Positions 8,763 to 17,723 of a stretch of 64,000 bases of DNA are shown piece after piece. A program made the translations under genes and the position numbers. Under the pieces are notes generated by a model. The model saw nothing but the letters and a program-made list of their open reading frames with translations, did not search any database and was not told where the DNA came from. The DNA lies in contig NZ_VUMS01000014.1 of NCBI RefSeq assembly GCF_009696065.1, positions 1 through 64,000 of the forward strand, read 5' to 3'. This DNA comes from Oliverpabstia intestinalis. GTDB taxonomy: Bacteria; Bacillota; Clostridia; Lachnospirales; Lachnospiraceae. The number at the start of each line of letters is the position of its first letter. Within the stretch, counting starts at the first letter, position 1.

Positions 8763-9728
8763 CTATATATTTATTTTTCGCATCACACGATTGAGATAGT
8801 GTCTTACCGCATTACTTTTTAGTTTATTCTCTTTAGATTTAATCTTTCGCACTATAACTGCCTTTTCGAATTGTTTTCTCTGTTCCTTCGATGTCAAGTC
8901 ATCACGAACAGCTTCAATAGTAGATCTAAACCAAATCGGTGAGATATAGAACTTATTGTTATCTTTGACATCAACACTCATTATCCTCTTTTGTAAATGT
9001 ACATACGCATACTCCTTTTCCGAACCTTCAGTTACTCCAACAATCTTACCTGCTTCATAAGCAAAGTAGTCTGCTTTCTCACCTTCTGTATATACTAACT
9101 CAAAGTTAAATCTTTCTGGATCAATATCAGCAAAGTCTAGACTAATATAGTTCTTAATTTTAATTCGCTCACATATTGTGCTCAACCCACATCCATACTT
9201 TGTGCCAATTTCATCGTATGAAGTTGAGAAATCTGTTGTATAGGCATATTTATAAGAGAAACAGTCATCGAAATCGTGACAAATTCTATATAAATTATTC
9301 ATTGTTTCACAATTTCTATACAAAGTACAATGTCCTAAGTTGTAAATTCTATCATTCTTATCCAACACTTCATCTGTAATATACTTTTTCAAATCTCCAA
9401 AGATTAAATCAACATCACAATGTCCCCAAAAATCGTATCCTTGAAGTTCCTTCTCAAAAGCAGCACCATACACCGGTCTATAATCGCACAGTTTATATGG
9501 TCTACTCAAAGAAATCTTAAAATCGAACAGTGCTTGAATTCTATCTTTAAAATTTGAAAAAGATGTATTTATTACTTTGATGTTGCGCATCGGTTCAATA
9601 TTAATTATATTATCTGTAAAAATCATAAAATCAAAATCTGTATTCCACGATGCTGAATTCAACCACAAATAAAAATAATTGGGCAATGTTCCAAAGTATG
9701 GAACAATAAAAGCCACCTTATTTTTCAT
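8763..9728 (-). CDS. Putative glycosyltransferase, DUF6625-like
   Basis: The protein has 321 residues. It starts VAFIVPYFGTLPNYFYLWL, has IFTDN near residue 37, and carries a DxD-like CDVDLIFGDL at about residues 103-112. These features suggest a GT-A-like fold acting on a nucleotide sugar with a metal ion. I associate the N-terminal pattern with DUF6625 proteins of capsule loci, from memory and not from a search. There is no signal peptide and no membrane segment, so it should act on the cytoplasmic face. It is AT-rich like its neighbours, and 117 bp of noncoding sequence separates it from the upstream GT2. Confidence 0.65.
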   Translation of the reverse strand: MKNKVAFIVPYFGTLPNYFYLWLNSASWNTDFDFMIFTDNIINIEPMRNIKVINTSFSNFKDRIQALFDFKISLSRPYKLCDYRPVYGAAFEKELQGYDFWGHCDVDLIFGDLKKYITDEVLDKNDRIYNLGHCTLYRNCETMNNLYRICHDFDDCFSYKYAYTTDFSTSYDEIGTKYGCGLSTICERIKIKNYISLDFADIDPERFNFELVYTEGEKADYFAYEAGKIVGVTEGSEKEYAYVHLQKRIMSVDVKDNNKFYISPIWFRSTIEAVRDDLTSKEQRKQFEKAVIVRKIKSKENKLKSNAVRHYLNRVMRKINI

Positions 9729-9845
9729 GCCTTAGCCTCCTCTAACCTCCGAATTATATTCAAAATCAAAACAAATCTATTCCTTATCATTTTATGTTGG
9801 ATTAAATGTCAGACCTTCTTGTTGCCAGCTTTTTCTTCACACTTC

Positions 9846-10793
9846 TTAGTGGCATCTATCAGCCAACTTAAAGTATATGCCAGATGAAAAATTGAAGAGT
9901 ACAGCCTTCATTTTTCCACTAAGACCAAGTCCATATTTAAAAGCGAATAAAAAATTTACGCCAGGAATATTCCAACCTTGAATCTTAAAGGTCCTACATG
10001 TATGTAAATAATGTCGTACAAGCATTCCATACATAACGCTCTGCAACCGTTTATTATCAATCTTATCTATTTCTTCTTTCCAACTCTCTAAATTTTTCAA
10101 TGAATCTTTTATCTTTTTATCGTTGTTGTTTGTAGTCATTATTGAGTTTTCTCTAATGACATAATGATAAAAAGTTCCTTGCATACATGAAATTTTTTTT
10201 GCATTTAAAAAAAGCCTTGGTTGAACTTCTGTGTCTTCAAAGTATATGCCTTTTTTGAAATACAAATTATTTTCTCTAACAAAAGATGTCTTATACATGT
10301 TGAGCCACACAGGTGAGTACCATTCATTAGCCGCAATAGCCTTTTCTATGAAATCACTTGACTCATATACTACTCCGCTTCTAAATGCAGTATGTTTCAA
10401 TTCATCCGTTTTCTCTTTGCAATGTACAACAGCTCCACCAACTACTATATCTGCTGTTGCACTCATTGAAGAATTCAGCATCTTTTCACAAGCGTTAGCA
10501 TCTATATAATCGTCCGAATCCACATATAATAAATACTCCCCAGTTGCAATATTTATTCCGGCATTTCTAGCATCTGACAAGCCACCATTTTCCTTATGAA
10601 TCACTTTTATTCGAGCATCAACCTCGGCATAGTTATCACACATTTCTGGACACTGATCAGGACTTCCATCATCTACTAATATAATTTCAATATTCTGATA
10701 CGTTTGCTTCCGGATGCTTTCAACACATCTTTCCAAATCATTCTCAACCTTATATACCGGAACTATGATGCTTATTTTTTCACTTCCCGTCAT
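9846..10793 (-). CDS. Glycosyltransferase family 2
   Basis: This 315-residue GT2 enzyme has KISIIVPVYKVENDL, the LVDDGSPDQCPEMCDNY nucleotide-binding block, GGLSDARNAGI and a metal-site YVDSDDY. The C-terminal third is hydrophobic and basic, as in membrane-associated capsule transferases. Its start overlaps the end of the upstream GT4 gene by 14 bp, indicating a tight operon. It is the closest relative in the window of the GT2 at 5,336-6,310. Donor and linkage are unknown. Confidence 0.88.
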   Translation of the reverse strand: MTGSEKISIIVPVYKVENDLERCVESIRKQTYQNIEIILVDDGSPDQCPEMCDNYAEVDARIKVIHKENGGLSDARNAGINIATGEYLLYVDSDDYIDANACEKMLNSSMSATADIVVGGAVVHCKEKTDELKHTAFRSGVVYESSDFIEKAIAANEWYSPVWLNMYKTSFVRENNLYFKKGIYFEDTEVQPRLFLNAKKISCMQGTFYHYVIRENSIMTTNNNDKKIKDSLKNLESWKEEIDKIDNKRLQSVMYGMLVRHYLHTCRTFKIQGWNIPGVNFLFAFKYGLGLSGKMKAVLFNFSSGIYFKLADRCH

Positions 10794-12150
10794 AAATACA
10801 ATATACCTCTTCCATTTCTCTACTATGTTCTATCATCGTCTTCACAGGAAATTCATTCACTATATATATGTTCATCTCTTTGACACTCTGAGGATTTTCA
10901 ATTAACCCTAGTATACGATTTTTCAAAGGCTGAACATTTCCTTCAACTACAAACCCGTTCTTACCCTCTACAATAAGATCTTTTGCCCCAACTTTTTCGC
11001 TCAAAATTACTGGAATTCCATAGCTCAACGCCTCTAGTACAGTGAATCCAAACGTTTCTTCCCATTCACTAGGAGTGACTAAAACATCAAATTGATCCAT
11101 AACATTCGGAAGTTCTTGGTAAGAATATGGCTTGTGACATATCATATATGGCGGTGGATTATTAATTTCAACAAAAATGTGGGCTTCAAAATTATGTTCT
11201 CCACTTTGCCACAATGCATCGCATGCATTCTTAAACAAGTTATATCCCTTGTGGGTAGTAAGCGGTCCTAAATAGCCAAATCTTACCGGTGAACCTGCTT
11301 TTCGTATTCTTTTATGATCTACAATTGCTCCATTGGATATTGATATTACTTTCGCATTATCTGCGGCGTATCCTCGCTTCTTATAAATACAAAGCGTATT
11401 TGTGCTATTGAAATGAACAACGTCCATTTTTTCAAGCAAAACTATATTACGGTCGCGTAAATTCTGATATTCCTTTTGCTTCTTCGCATCAATAATTTCT
11501 GATTCAATCACCTGCTCTGTTGCATCGTACATTTTCCTATTGTGTCTAGCACGAAGCATCTTGATAACAGAGCTTTCCTTAACACTTTTATACAGTTCTG
11601 ACTGAAAAAGTCTCATTTTATTAAATGACAAGCCATATTGATTGCAGCTTACACAATCGGAACATTTTTTGTCATCCTTACAATCTTTTCCAGAATGGAA
11701 TAAATTGCAACGTGGGCATATCGGAAAATAATCATGAGTAGTAAATACAGTCTTAACTCCCACTTCATGCGCCGCTTCTACTAGTTCAGAAGGAAGTCCC
11801 ATAAACGTATGAATATGAAACACCTGAAATGTGTGTTTTTGAAAGAATTCGGTATATACCTTTTTTTCTTTCTTAACCAGGTACATCGCAGGATTTTGAA
11901 TTCCATCCATTAAGGGTATCGGCAATGGATTTAACAATTCATAACTTGTACAATACAAATCATTCTGTAGCTTATATTTTTGTTTTTGATTTACTTTCGA
12001 CTTTGGAGTAAGATCATATAGTCTACCCGGCCATAAAAGCCCAACCTGATGCCCGACTTTAGCCTGTTCAATCATCAAATCCAAGCAATACTGTGTCATT
12101 CCTCCTCGACGGAACGGAGGGAAGCCAAGTGAATAATGTAATATGTTCAT
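10780..12150 (-). CDS. Glycosyltransferase family 4 with cysteine-rich insertion
   Basis: The protein has 456 residues. The N-terminus (HYSLGFPPFRRGGMTQYCLDL) and the C-terminal block TPSEWEETFGFTVLEALSYGIPVI (E-x7-E motif) identify a retaining GT-B, family 4. About residues 145-170 hold a Cys-rich insert (CPRCNLFHSGKDCKDDKKC...CVSC) with at least six cysteines, absent from ordinary GT4 enzymes and possibly a zinc or structural site. This variant occurs in other Firmicutes capsule clusters. The gene is 9 bp downstream of the next GT4. The substrate is unknown. Confidence 0.85.
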   Translation of the reverse strand: MNILHYSLGFPPFRRGGMTQYCLDLMIEQAKVGHQVGLLWPGRLYDLTPKSKVNQKQKYKLQNDLYCTSYELLNPLPIPLMDGIQNPAMYLVKKEKKVYTEFFQKHTFQVFHIHTFMGLPSELVEAAHEVGVKTVFTTHDYFPICPRCNLFHSGKDCKDDKKCSDCVSCNQYGLSFNKMRLFQSELYKSVKESSVIKMLRARHNRKMYDATEQVIESEIIDAKKQKEYQNLRDRNIVLLEKMDVVHFNSTNTLCIYKKRGYAADNAKVISISNGAIVDHKRIRKAGSPVRFGYLGPLTTHKGYNLFKNACDALWQSGEHNFEAHIFVEINNPPPYMICHKPYSYQELPNVMDQFDVLVTPSEWEETFGFTVLEALSYGIPVILSEKVGAKDLIVEGKNGFVVEGNVQPLKNRILGLIENPQSVKEMNIYIVNEFPVKTMIEHSREMEEVYCIYDGK

Positions 12151-12159
12151 CGTCTTTTC

Positions 12160-13317
12160 TCAATTCAGCATTTCAAAATAGATGTCTTGCATCGCTTTTT
12201 TAGAATGTTCAACATCAAATGGTTCTGCTGCTTTCTCACAATTTTCAATCATAGATTTACGCAGGTTTTCGTCAGCCAGCTTACTAATAGCTTTTGCAAA
12301 TGCATTTTCATCAAATGGGTCGCACAAATAGCCATCAACGTCATCCGTAATATAGTCCACAATACCATGCACATTAGATGCTATCACGGGAAGACCTGCA
12401 GCCAGCATTTCAATACCAGAAAGACCAAGTCCTTCTCTCGTTGATGGCATAACACCGATATCTGCACATTTACAAATCTGCGGAATATCATCGCGAAGTC
12501 CCATAAGCCTCAAATCAATACCAACTTCTTTGGCAAGTTGTTCTAATTCTTCTTTTGTATTTGCACTTGTCATAGCATTGCCACAAACCATAAAAACTGC
12601 ACCCGGTATATGAGCCTTAGCAAGTGCCTTAACAACAATCTGATGATTTTTTCTGTGGGAGAGTTCGCCCACAGCCAGTACTAACAGCTGATTGTCTCTA
12701 ATACCCAACATCTTTCTATACGCCGAACGATCTATATCTATATCACGAAAACGCTTTGTATCCACACCAACTCCTGGAATATAAAAAACTTTTCCACAAT
12801 GTAATTTCTTTGCATTCTCGTAATCTTCTCTGTTAATGGTAATGATGGCATCACAATATCTTGACATCATATCTTCAATGGTATGAAAAACGATCCATGT
12901 TTTCTTGCTAGAGTGCTTGTGAAAATAGAATCCATGTGTGGTGTATATCACAATACTTCCTGCTTTTCGCTGCCTTCTTCCTGCGAATCGAGCAATTGCA
13001 CCCGCAATCGGAGTATGGCAATGAATTAAATCAAAGTGTTCTTTTTTGAACAATTCTGCCATCTGTTTATACGACTTCAAGGTTTCAAAGGATACCGGTT
13101 TGCTAGACGAAAAATCGATTTGATGAAAAACAACATTCATGTCTTCAAAATATGCTGGCATACATTCGGCCCCAGCGTGATAGATATTTGCAGCACAGTG
13201 TACTTCATATCCCATTTTCTGAAGCGTAATAATATCGTTCGTTAAAAAGCTTTTTGTAAAGCGAGCCAGCGCAGTCACAATTAATGCTCTTTTCATTTTT
13301 TTACAATCATTCGTCAC
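12160..13317 (-). CDS. Glycosyltransferase family 4 (EpsD-like)
   Basis: This 385-residue GT-B enzyme has LIHCHTPIAGAIARFAGR in the acceptor domain, VLAVGELSHRKNH at the domain junction and MPSTREGLGLSGIEMLAAGLPVIAS as the donor-binding E-x7-E block. The arrangement resembles EpsD/Cap-type GT4 enzymes using UDP-sugars. I keep the GTG at 13,317 as start because an aggag sits 8 nt before it; an ATG seven codons later is also possible. The stop of the DUF1919 gene lies inside the SD region, so translation is probably coupled. Confidence 0.86.
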   Translation of the reverse strand: MTNDCKKMKRALIVTALARFTKSFLTNDIITLQKMGYEVHCAANIYHAGAECMPAYFEDMNVVFHQIDFSSSKPVSFETLKSYKQMAELFKKEHFDLIHCHTPIAGAIARFAGRRQRKAGSIVIYTTHGFYFHKHSSKKTWIVFHTIEDMMSRYCDAIITINREDYENAKKLHCGKVFYIPGVGVDTKRFRDIDIDRSAYRKMLGIRDNQLLVLAVGELSHRKNHQIVVKALAKAHIPGAVFMVCGNAMTSANTKEELEQLAKEVGIDLRLMGLRDDIPQICKCADIGVMPSTREGLGLSGIEMLAAGLPVIASNVHGIVDYITDDVDGYLCDPFDENAFAKAISKLADENLRKSMIENCEKAAEPFDVEHSKKAMQDIYFEMLN

Positions 13318-13334
13318 CGTTTTTTCTCCTCACA

Positions 13335-13946
13335 TCATTTCATATTTAAAAATCCTACATAATCATAATCATCAATCCATCGTCTACCTGTGAATTTGCC
13401 CTTATATTTACACGAGTCCATTACATCGCCATTCGGTTGCTCTGACCCAGAAATATAATATGAGCATTTGATTTCAGGCATCGGACGTGCCGTAAGTGCT
13501 AACTTATGTTTATAAGAAAGTTCATCAAACTTCTTTAGAAGTTCTTCTGTACAGCCATTTTGTTGAACTAAAATAACATAGAGATTATCTCTATTAATTC
13601 TCTCGGTCCTTTTTTCCCAGATTCTTTTGGCTTCATCAAAAGATGGATAATGCATGAAATAAATAGTTATATCATCCAGCTTAGCGACCGGATAATCCTT
13701 GTCACTTTGAGCTTCTACTAGAGCCTGGCCCAAATAGTAATCTAGTTTTTCCAAAAACTTGATGTAGTCCTCTGCGCCAAAAAACAAGTTAACTGTTGGA
13801 GAATTAAAGCGTTCCCCCAACTCGTGAAGGATCACCCCCACACAGTTATTGCATAGTATCGTGAAATTCCTATTGAAAAGCCGCTTTTTATTTTCAGAAT
13901 TCAATGCCGTTCTCAAAAAAGCTCTATAATATTTTGAGATTTTCAT
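13335..13946 (-). CDS. DUF1919-family exopolysaccharide protein
   Basis: The protein has 203 residues with FTILCNNCVGVILHELGERFNSPTVNLFFGAEDYIKFL in its first half; the NNC and NSPTVNLFF blocks mark the DUF1919 family found in capsule and EPS loci. The biochemical role is not established, and a transferase adding a non-sugar substituent has been suggested only by context. No signal peptide or membrane segment is visible. The AT-rich composition starts at about this gene and continues to the IS66 end, so it may be the first gene of the exchangeable cassette. Confidence 0.75.
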   Translation of the reverse strand: MKISKYYRAFLRTALNSENKKRLFNRNFTILCNNCVGVILHELGERFNSPTVNLFFGAEDYIKFLEKLDYYLGQALVEAQSDKDYPVAKLDDITIYFMHYPSFDEAKRIWEKRTERINRDNLYVILVQQNGCTEELLKKFDELSYKHKLALTARPMPEIKCSYYISGSEQPNGDVMDSCKYKGKFTGRRWIDDYDYVGFLNMK

Positions 13947-13964
13947 ATATATTTCCTACCTCGT

Positions 13965-15197
13965 TTATTTTGTAAACACATCTGCGTACTGCCCACAAAT
14001 TTTATCCCACGTGTACTCTTCCGCCACACGCTTCTTAGCTCTCCGTCCCATCTCAGCGATTTGATCTGCACTCATCTGATCTGCTTTATCGATCAGCTTT
14101 GCAAAGCTGCTAGACTTCCGGCTCCAGTACAAAGCACAATCTTCTGCGACTTCTTTATTAAAACCAACATCAACCAGCAGATTCAGATCCGTGCTGCCAA
14201 GAGCCTCAATCAGCGACGGATTCGTACCACCAACCGTATGACCGTGGAAATAAGCATAGGCATTCTCACGAATCTTCTTCAGCAGTTCCTGATCGTAAAC
14301 AGTGCCGACAAATTTGATTCTCTTATCACTCTTGAAATGAAGTTTTTCCTCAAGCTCATTTAAGAACTTTTCATTCACATTCGTAATAATCGCAAAGTTC
14401 TTTTTGCTCTTGCTTTTCATGAACTCCCGAATCATAACTTCAAAAGAGTTCTCCGGTACAAAACGACCGACGACAAGGTAGTAGTCCTTTTTCGTCAGTC
14501 CTTTTTCTCTATACCAGTTCATCAGCTTCTCATCGTCATCAGCCAACTTACTAAGGGTCAGATCTGCACCATACGCAATAAATGTAGTCTTCGGATTTCT
14601 GCCTTTGATGCCTTTTCCGTCATAACACTCGTGGATATACTTCTCGATATTCACTGAGTCACAGATAACAAGGTCACAGTATTTAACCATCATCTGCTCA
14701 GAAATCTTCCAGTATTTCCGGATCGGCGCAGACCATTTTGCTCTCATCCATTCGTGTCCATCTGGGTTCAGATACACAGTGCCGCCCAGTTTATGGATTT
14801 TTCTGTAAAAGTAACCAGCAAAAGGCCCAATACGGCAAGCCATGATGTAAACGATAGGGTGCGGAATATGGTTTTCCTTGATATGTTCGCAACAAGCTTT
14901 TAGTGCAGCAACATCATAATAAATTGCCTGCGCAGGGCCAATCTGAGGAACATCAATTTTGAAACAGTGGGCATTGTGGAGTTCAAACTCGTGGTCATTG
15001 ATCTTTGTCACGCCCTCAAACTTGCTCTCATCCATGCAGCCGTCACCATTGGCTTTGCAGGCAACGTGATATTTGATGTTTTCTTTATTCTGGTGATACT
15101 CTGTGAGCTTGTAGACAAAGGTCTCATAACCTCCGTAAGCCCCCAATGACTTCGCGCCGACAAGGTATACGTGCTGCACTTCTTTTTTTGAATTCAT
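13965..15197 (-). CDS. DUF1972-type rhamnosyltransferase (GT4 family)
   Basis: The protein has 410 residues. The N-terminus VYLVGAKSLGAYGGYETFVYKL is the DUF1972 signature of streptococcal Cps2T/RgpA-like enzymes, which usually add beta-1,4-linked L-rhamnose as the second sugar. A C-terminal GT4 donor domain follows (LVVGRFVPENSFEVMI...HGHTVGGTNPSLIEAL). Its position right after the initiating transferase fits a second-sugar role; rhamnose is inferred from family only. The GC content is closer to the genome core than that of the genes further left. Its leader carries a strong terminator-like hairpin (15,255-15,299), so expression may depend on readthrough. Confidence 0.82.
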   Translation of the reverse strand: MNSKKEVQHVYLVGAKSLGAYGGYETFVYKLTEYHQNKENIKYHVACKANGDGCMDESKFEGVTKINDHEFELHNAHCFKIDVPQIGPAQAIYYDVAALKACCEHIKENHIPHPIVYIMACRIGPFAGYFYRKIHKLGGTVYLNPDGHEWMRAKWSAPIRKYWKISEQMMVKYCDLVICDSVNIEKYIHECYDGKGIKGRNPKTTFIAYGADLTLSKLADDDEKLMNWYREKGLTKKDYYLVVGRFVPENSFEVMIREFMKSKSKKNFAIITNVNEKFLNELEEKLHFKSDKRIKFVGTVYDQELLKKIRENAYAYFHGHTVGGTNPSLIEALGSTDLNLLVDVGFNKEVAEDCALYWSRKSSSFAKLIDKADQMSADQIAEMGRRAKKRVAEEYTWDKICGQYADVFTK

Positions 15198-15254
15198 TCC
15201 TCTATTCCATCCTCACATTTTTATCGCTAATGTTGCATCTATTCCCTTATGGAT

Positions 15255-15299
15255 AAAAACAAACCTACGGCGGGTCGCACAAAGGCAATCCACCGTAGG
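15255..15299 (-). terminator. Intrinsic-terminator-like hairpin inside the polysaccharide operon
   Basis: On the minus strand a 7-bp GC-rich stem (15,293-15,299 with 15,264-15,270), extended inward by a further 4-bp helix, is followed by a run of seven T in eight positions (tttgttttt). It lies between the truncated glycosyltransferase and the rhamnosyltransferase, upstream of most of the cluster. If active it would be polar on at least 13 genes unless antitermination occurs. Found by eye. Confidence 0.6.
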
Positions 15300-15367
15300 C
15301 TTGAACTCTCCTTCAATCTTTATTTGCTGCTCCTTTTTGTGGGTCAAAACAGAGCTTCCAAAAGCCT

Positions 15368-15468
15368 CCTACATATAACCCCCAGGATTTCCCGCATCTT
15401 GCAGTCTTTTCAACAAATAAACTTTTGAAGGACAACTCAAGCCGTCAAAACCCTTTTGTTATCGTAGG
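15368..15468 (-). other. Foldable element at the truncation point of a glycosyltransferase gene (possible structured RNA)
   Basis: On the minus strand a cctacgataac segment (complement of 15,458-15,468) can pair with gttatatgtagg (complement of 15,368-15,379), closing about 100 nt that hold further short helices. Immediately downstream is a second CCTACgg...ccGTAGG hairpin ending in a U-tract. The pattern looks like an inserted structured RNA or a non-autonomous mobile element about 215 nt long (roughly 15,253-15,470). I cannot assign a family. Confidence 0.35.
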
Positions 15469-15745
15469 TTTTCTTGGTTGACCCTATTATATCTCTAGCC
15501 CCTTTTTTCTCAATGGTTGGAACGTATTTTTGCGTTATTCCTTTATATTCTGTTTCATCTACACTATCGTATTCAGCTCCGCTTACGTGATGACCCGACC
15601 TGTTATAACATGTTACTTCACAGCCTTTCTGTGCCATTCGTGTACACAGTTCTTTTACGACAATCTCCACACCGCCTTCTCGGCTCCATCTTTTGTGGCC
15701 GAACATCGCTATTTTTGATCGTTCATTCATTTTTTTCTCCGCCAT
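15437..15745 (-). pseudogene. Truncated DUF1972-type glycosyltransferase (N-terminal fragment)
   Basis: Only 102 residues are encoded. The first 80 or so (KIAMFGHKRWSREGGVEIVVKEL, ending KYVPTIEKKGARDIIGSTK) match the N-terminus of a DUF1972/GT4 rhamnosyl- or glucosyltransferase, normally about 400 residues. The homology ends abruptly around 15,470, and the last dozen codons are read from the foldable element that follows. The catalytic C-terminal domain is gone and I found no remnant of it between 15,198 and 15,436. The SD and start look intact, so a peptide may still be made, but not an active enzyme. Confidence 0.75.
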
Positions 15746-15990
15746 TGCTCTTCACGTTTTTCCTTTATCCCAAGGCAATAACCCCGGCCTTACGCCATTT
15801 CAAACAACTTTATACCTCTGTTTCCTCATGCCTGTTATCCGTACGATACTCACAGAAAATACATATTGCCTCTAATGAATCAGTTTCATTTCTATTTTAT
15901 ATTTATAACTTATCTACTAATATTCCAGTGCAGTTTATTCTCTTCTACAAGAACAAACTGCATCTTCTTCTCTTCTCTTTTCATTTTCTC

Positions 15991-17442
15991 TTACATCGAC
16001 CCATCCCGCTTAATCACCGAAACCACCGTCTTCCAGAGTAATTTAATGTCCATTCCTACATTCCACTCACTGATATACTCTGTATCCAGTTTTACAACTT
16101 CTTCGAAATCGGTGATCTCACTTCTTCCGCTAACCTGCCACATACCCGTAATGCCCGGTTTGATCGCAAGTCTCGCTCTGTGATGGAGTTCATATTTATT
16201 CCACTCGTCCAGTGTCGGTGGACGGGTTCCTACGATGCTCATATCACCTTTCAGTACATTAAAGAACTGTGGGAATTCATCCAGGCTGGTTACGCGGATG
16301 AAGTTACCGATACCGGTTTTCTTCGTTCCGTCCGGCAGGATTTCATTACCGATGACACGGGGATCAAAGTCCAGCTTGAACATCATGCCGTCGCTGACAC
16401 GGTTCTGTTTCATCAGCTCGGCTTTCCGTTCTTCTGCATCCATATACATGCTGCGGAATTTGTACATTTTGAATTTCTTACCGTTTTTACCGACACGCTC
16501 CTGGGAAAAGAAGATCGGACCCGGGGACTTCAGGTAAATAGCAGAACCCACGAACAAAGTGATCAGCAAAGTCAGCAGACAGCCAAACAGACCACCGGCG
16601 ATATCGATCGCGCGTTTCATAAACAACTGTTTTGCGGATGCATAGTTGATACTGGTTGTCAGTACGGTATAGGGTCCGACTTTTTCCACCAGCTGTTTTT
16701 TACCACCCATCGCCTCGGAAACTTTCGCCAGGTTCAGATGTACCGTCACACCCGCTTCCGTAAACTGTTCCATCAGAGCATACGGATAGGGAACATTGGT
16801 TGCCGGAATGACAAATACCTCGTCAATCCACTCCCGGCAGACATAAGCAGCTGCATTTTCTTCGTTGGCTACTACCGGAACGCCTGCGATTTTCGTACCG
16901 CAGAGATCATCATCGATAATTACCAGACCGGATAAAACAAAGCGTTCATAGTTATTCTCCCGGATATTATGAACGACCTGCTCTGCCATATCTTTTGTCG
17001 TCACGACCAACAGAGAACGGTTTCCTTCACTCATTCTGCTTCGAAGAATTTTTTTCCAGATGATCCGGACGATGTAAGTGAGAATCGCATAGATCACACC
17101 GGTCAGATATAGTACGGTTCTGGAGTACGCCTGACCTTCCTGCATCGTAAACAAATACAGCACCGAGAACAGTTCCACAAGGAGCACATGCTTTACCGTC
17201 GCTGCAAACTCCCTGAAATATCCCCGTTTCAAAACATTGGATAATGTCTCATAGAAAAACATCACGACGATATCCAGCAGTTCCATAAAAATCGCCATGT
17301 TCCGATATAGTGGAACTATGTAGGGACTGCCGTTGTCATGACGGATCACATAGGCAAGCAAGAATGCGATCTGAAGACAGATCATATCCAGAAAAATGAA
17401 ATCAAAGTGTTTTAACCAGCCCTTCGAGCCTTTTTTGTACAT
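15991..17442 (-). CDS. Initiating undecaprenyl-phosphate sugar phosphotransferase
   Basis: This 483-residue polyisoprenyl-phosphate hexose-1-phosphate transferase has an N-terminal membrane region (about four segments to residue 120), a Rossmann-like CoA-binding-type middle domain, and a C-terminal bacterial sugar transferase domain from about 275. That domain has KRAIDIAGGLFGCLL, the catalytic RVGKNGKKFKMYKFRSM block and GDMSIVGTRPP with GITGMWQVSGRS. It transfers sugar-1-P from a UDP-sugar to the lipid carrier and so begins repeat-unit synthesis; WbaP/CpsE-like members use Gal or Glc. It is the first gene after the cluster promoter, with a strong GGGGG-type SD. A 245-bp stretch without a recognisable gene separates it from the truncated transferase. 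Confidence 0.92.
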   Translation of the reverse strand: MYKKGSKGWLKHFDFIFLDMICLQIAFLLAYVIRHDNGSPYIVPLYRNMAIFMELLDIVVMFFYETLSNVLKRGYFREFAATVKHVLLVELFSVLYLFTMQEGQAYSRTVLYLTGVIYAILTYIVRIIWKKILRSRMSEGNRSLLVVTTKDMAEQVVHNIRENNYERFVLSGLVIIDDDLCGTKIAGVPVVANEENAAAYVCREWIDEVFVIPATNVPYPYALMEQFTEAGVTVHLNLAKVSEAMGGKKQLVEKVGPYTVLTTSINYASAKQLFMKRAIDIAGGLFGCLLTLLITLFVGSAIYLKSPGPIFFSQERVGKNGKKFKMYKFRSMYMDAEERKAELMKQNRVSDGMMFKLDFDPRVIGNEILPDGTKKTGIGNFIRVTSLDEFPQFFNVLKGDMSIVGTRPPTLDEWNKYELHHRARLAIKPGITGMWQVSGRSEITDFEEVVKLDTEYISEWNVGMDIKLLWKTVVSVIKRDGSM

Positions 17443-17526
17443 CTTTCTGTTTCCCCCTCAGAAAACGAGAACTTTACTTTTGTTCTCTCATTATTTTTTC
17501 TTCACTTGTTTATCATACTATCCAAA

Positions 17527-17555
17527 AGTATAACACTGGGTTTGTGCATTTTCAA
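17527..17555 (-). promoter_or_regulatory. Probable sigma-A promoter of the polysaccharide cluster
   Basis: On the minus strand TTGAAA (17,550-17,555) and TATACT (17,527-17,532) are separated by exactly 17 bp. The resulting leader of about 75 nt contains a 6-bp hairpin (17,467-17,487) just before the SD of the initiating transferase. A hairpin at this position could be a target for a processive antiterminator such as LoaP, but no loaP gene is in the window. Confidence 0.6.
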
Positions 17556-17666
17556 TATAAATGTAATTTTTTTAACATGAATTACCATTTTTCGTCGTTT
17601 TACAAATATTCAGTTCTGTATCTGTTATTTTTTTGTACAAACTATAGAGAACCAAAAATGTGCCTT

Positions 17667-17720
17667 GCGTATCCTCGCGGAATGTTTTACTTACATGAAA
17701 GTAATTTCCTGTAAGTAAAA
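17667..17720. repeat. Palindromic intergenic repeat, copy A (pair with 37,811-37,868)
   Basis: A conserved gcgtatcctcgcgg block is followed by an imperfect palindrome (17,685-17,720) with arms ttttactta / taagtaaaa. The same layout occurs at 37,811-37,868, and both copies abut a terminator hairpin. Copies share gcRtatcctcgcgg-like and ttttactt...tttcctgtaaagtaaaa segments. It probably belongs to a family of dispersed elements in this genome. Confidence 0.6.
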
Positions 17721-17723
17721 CAA

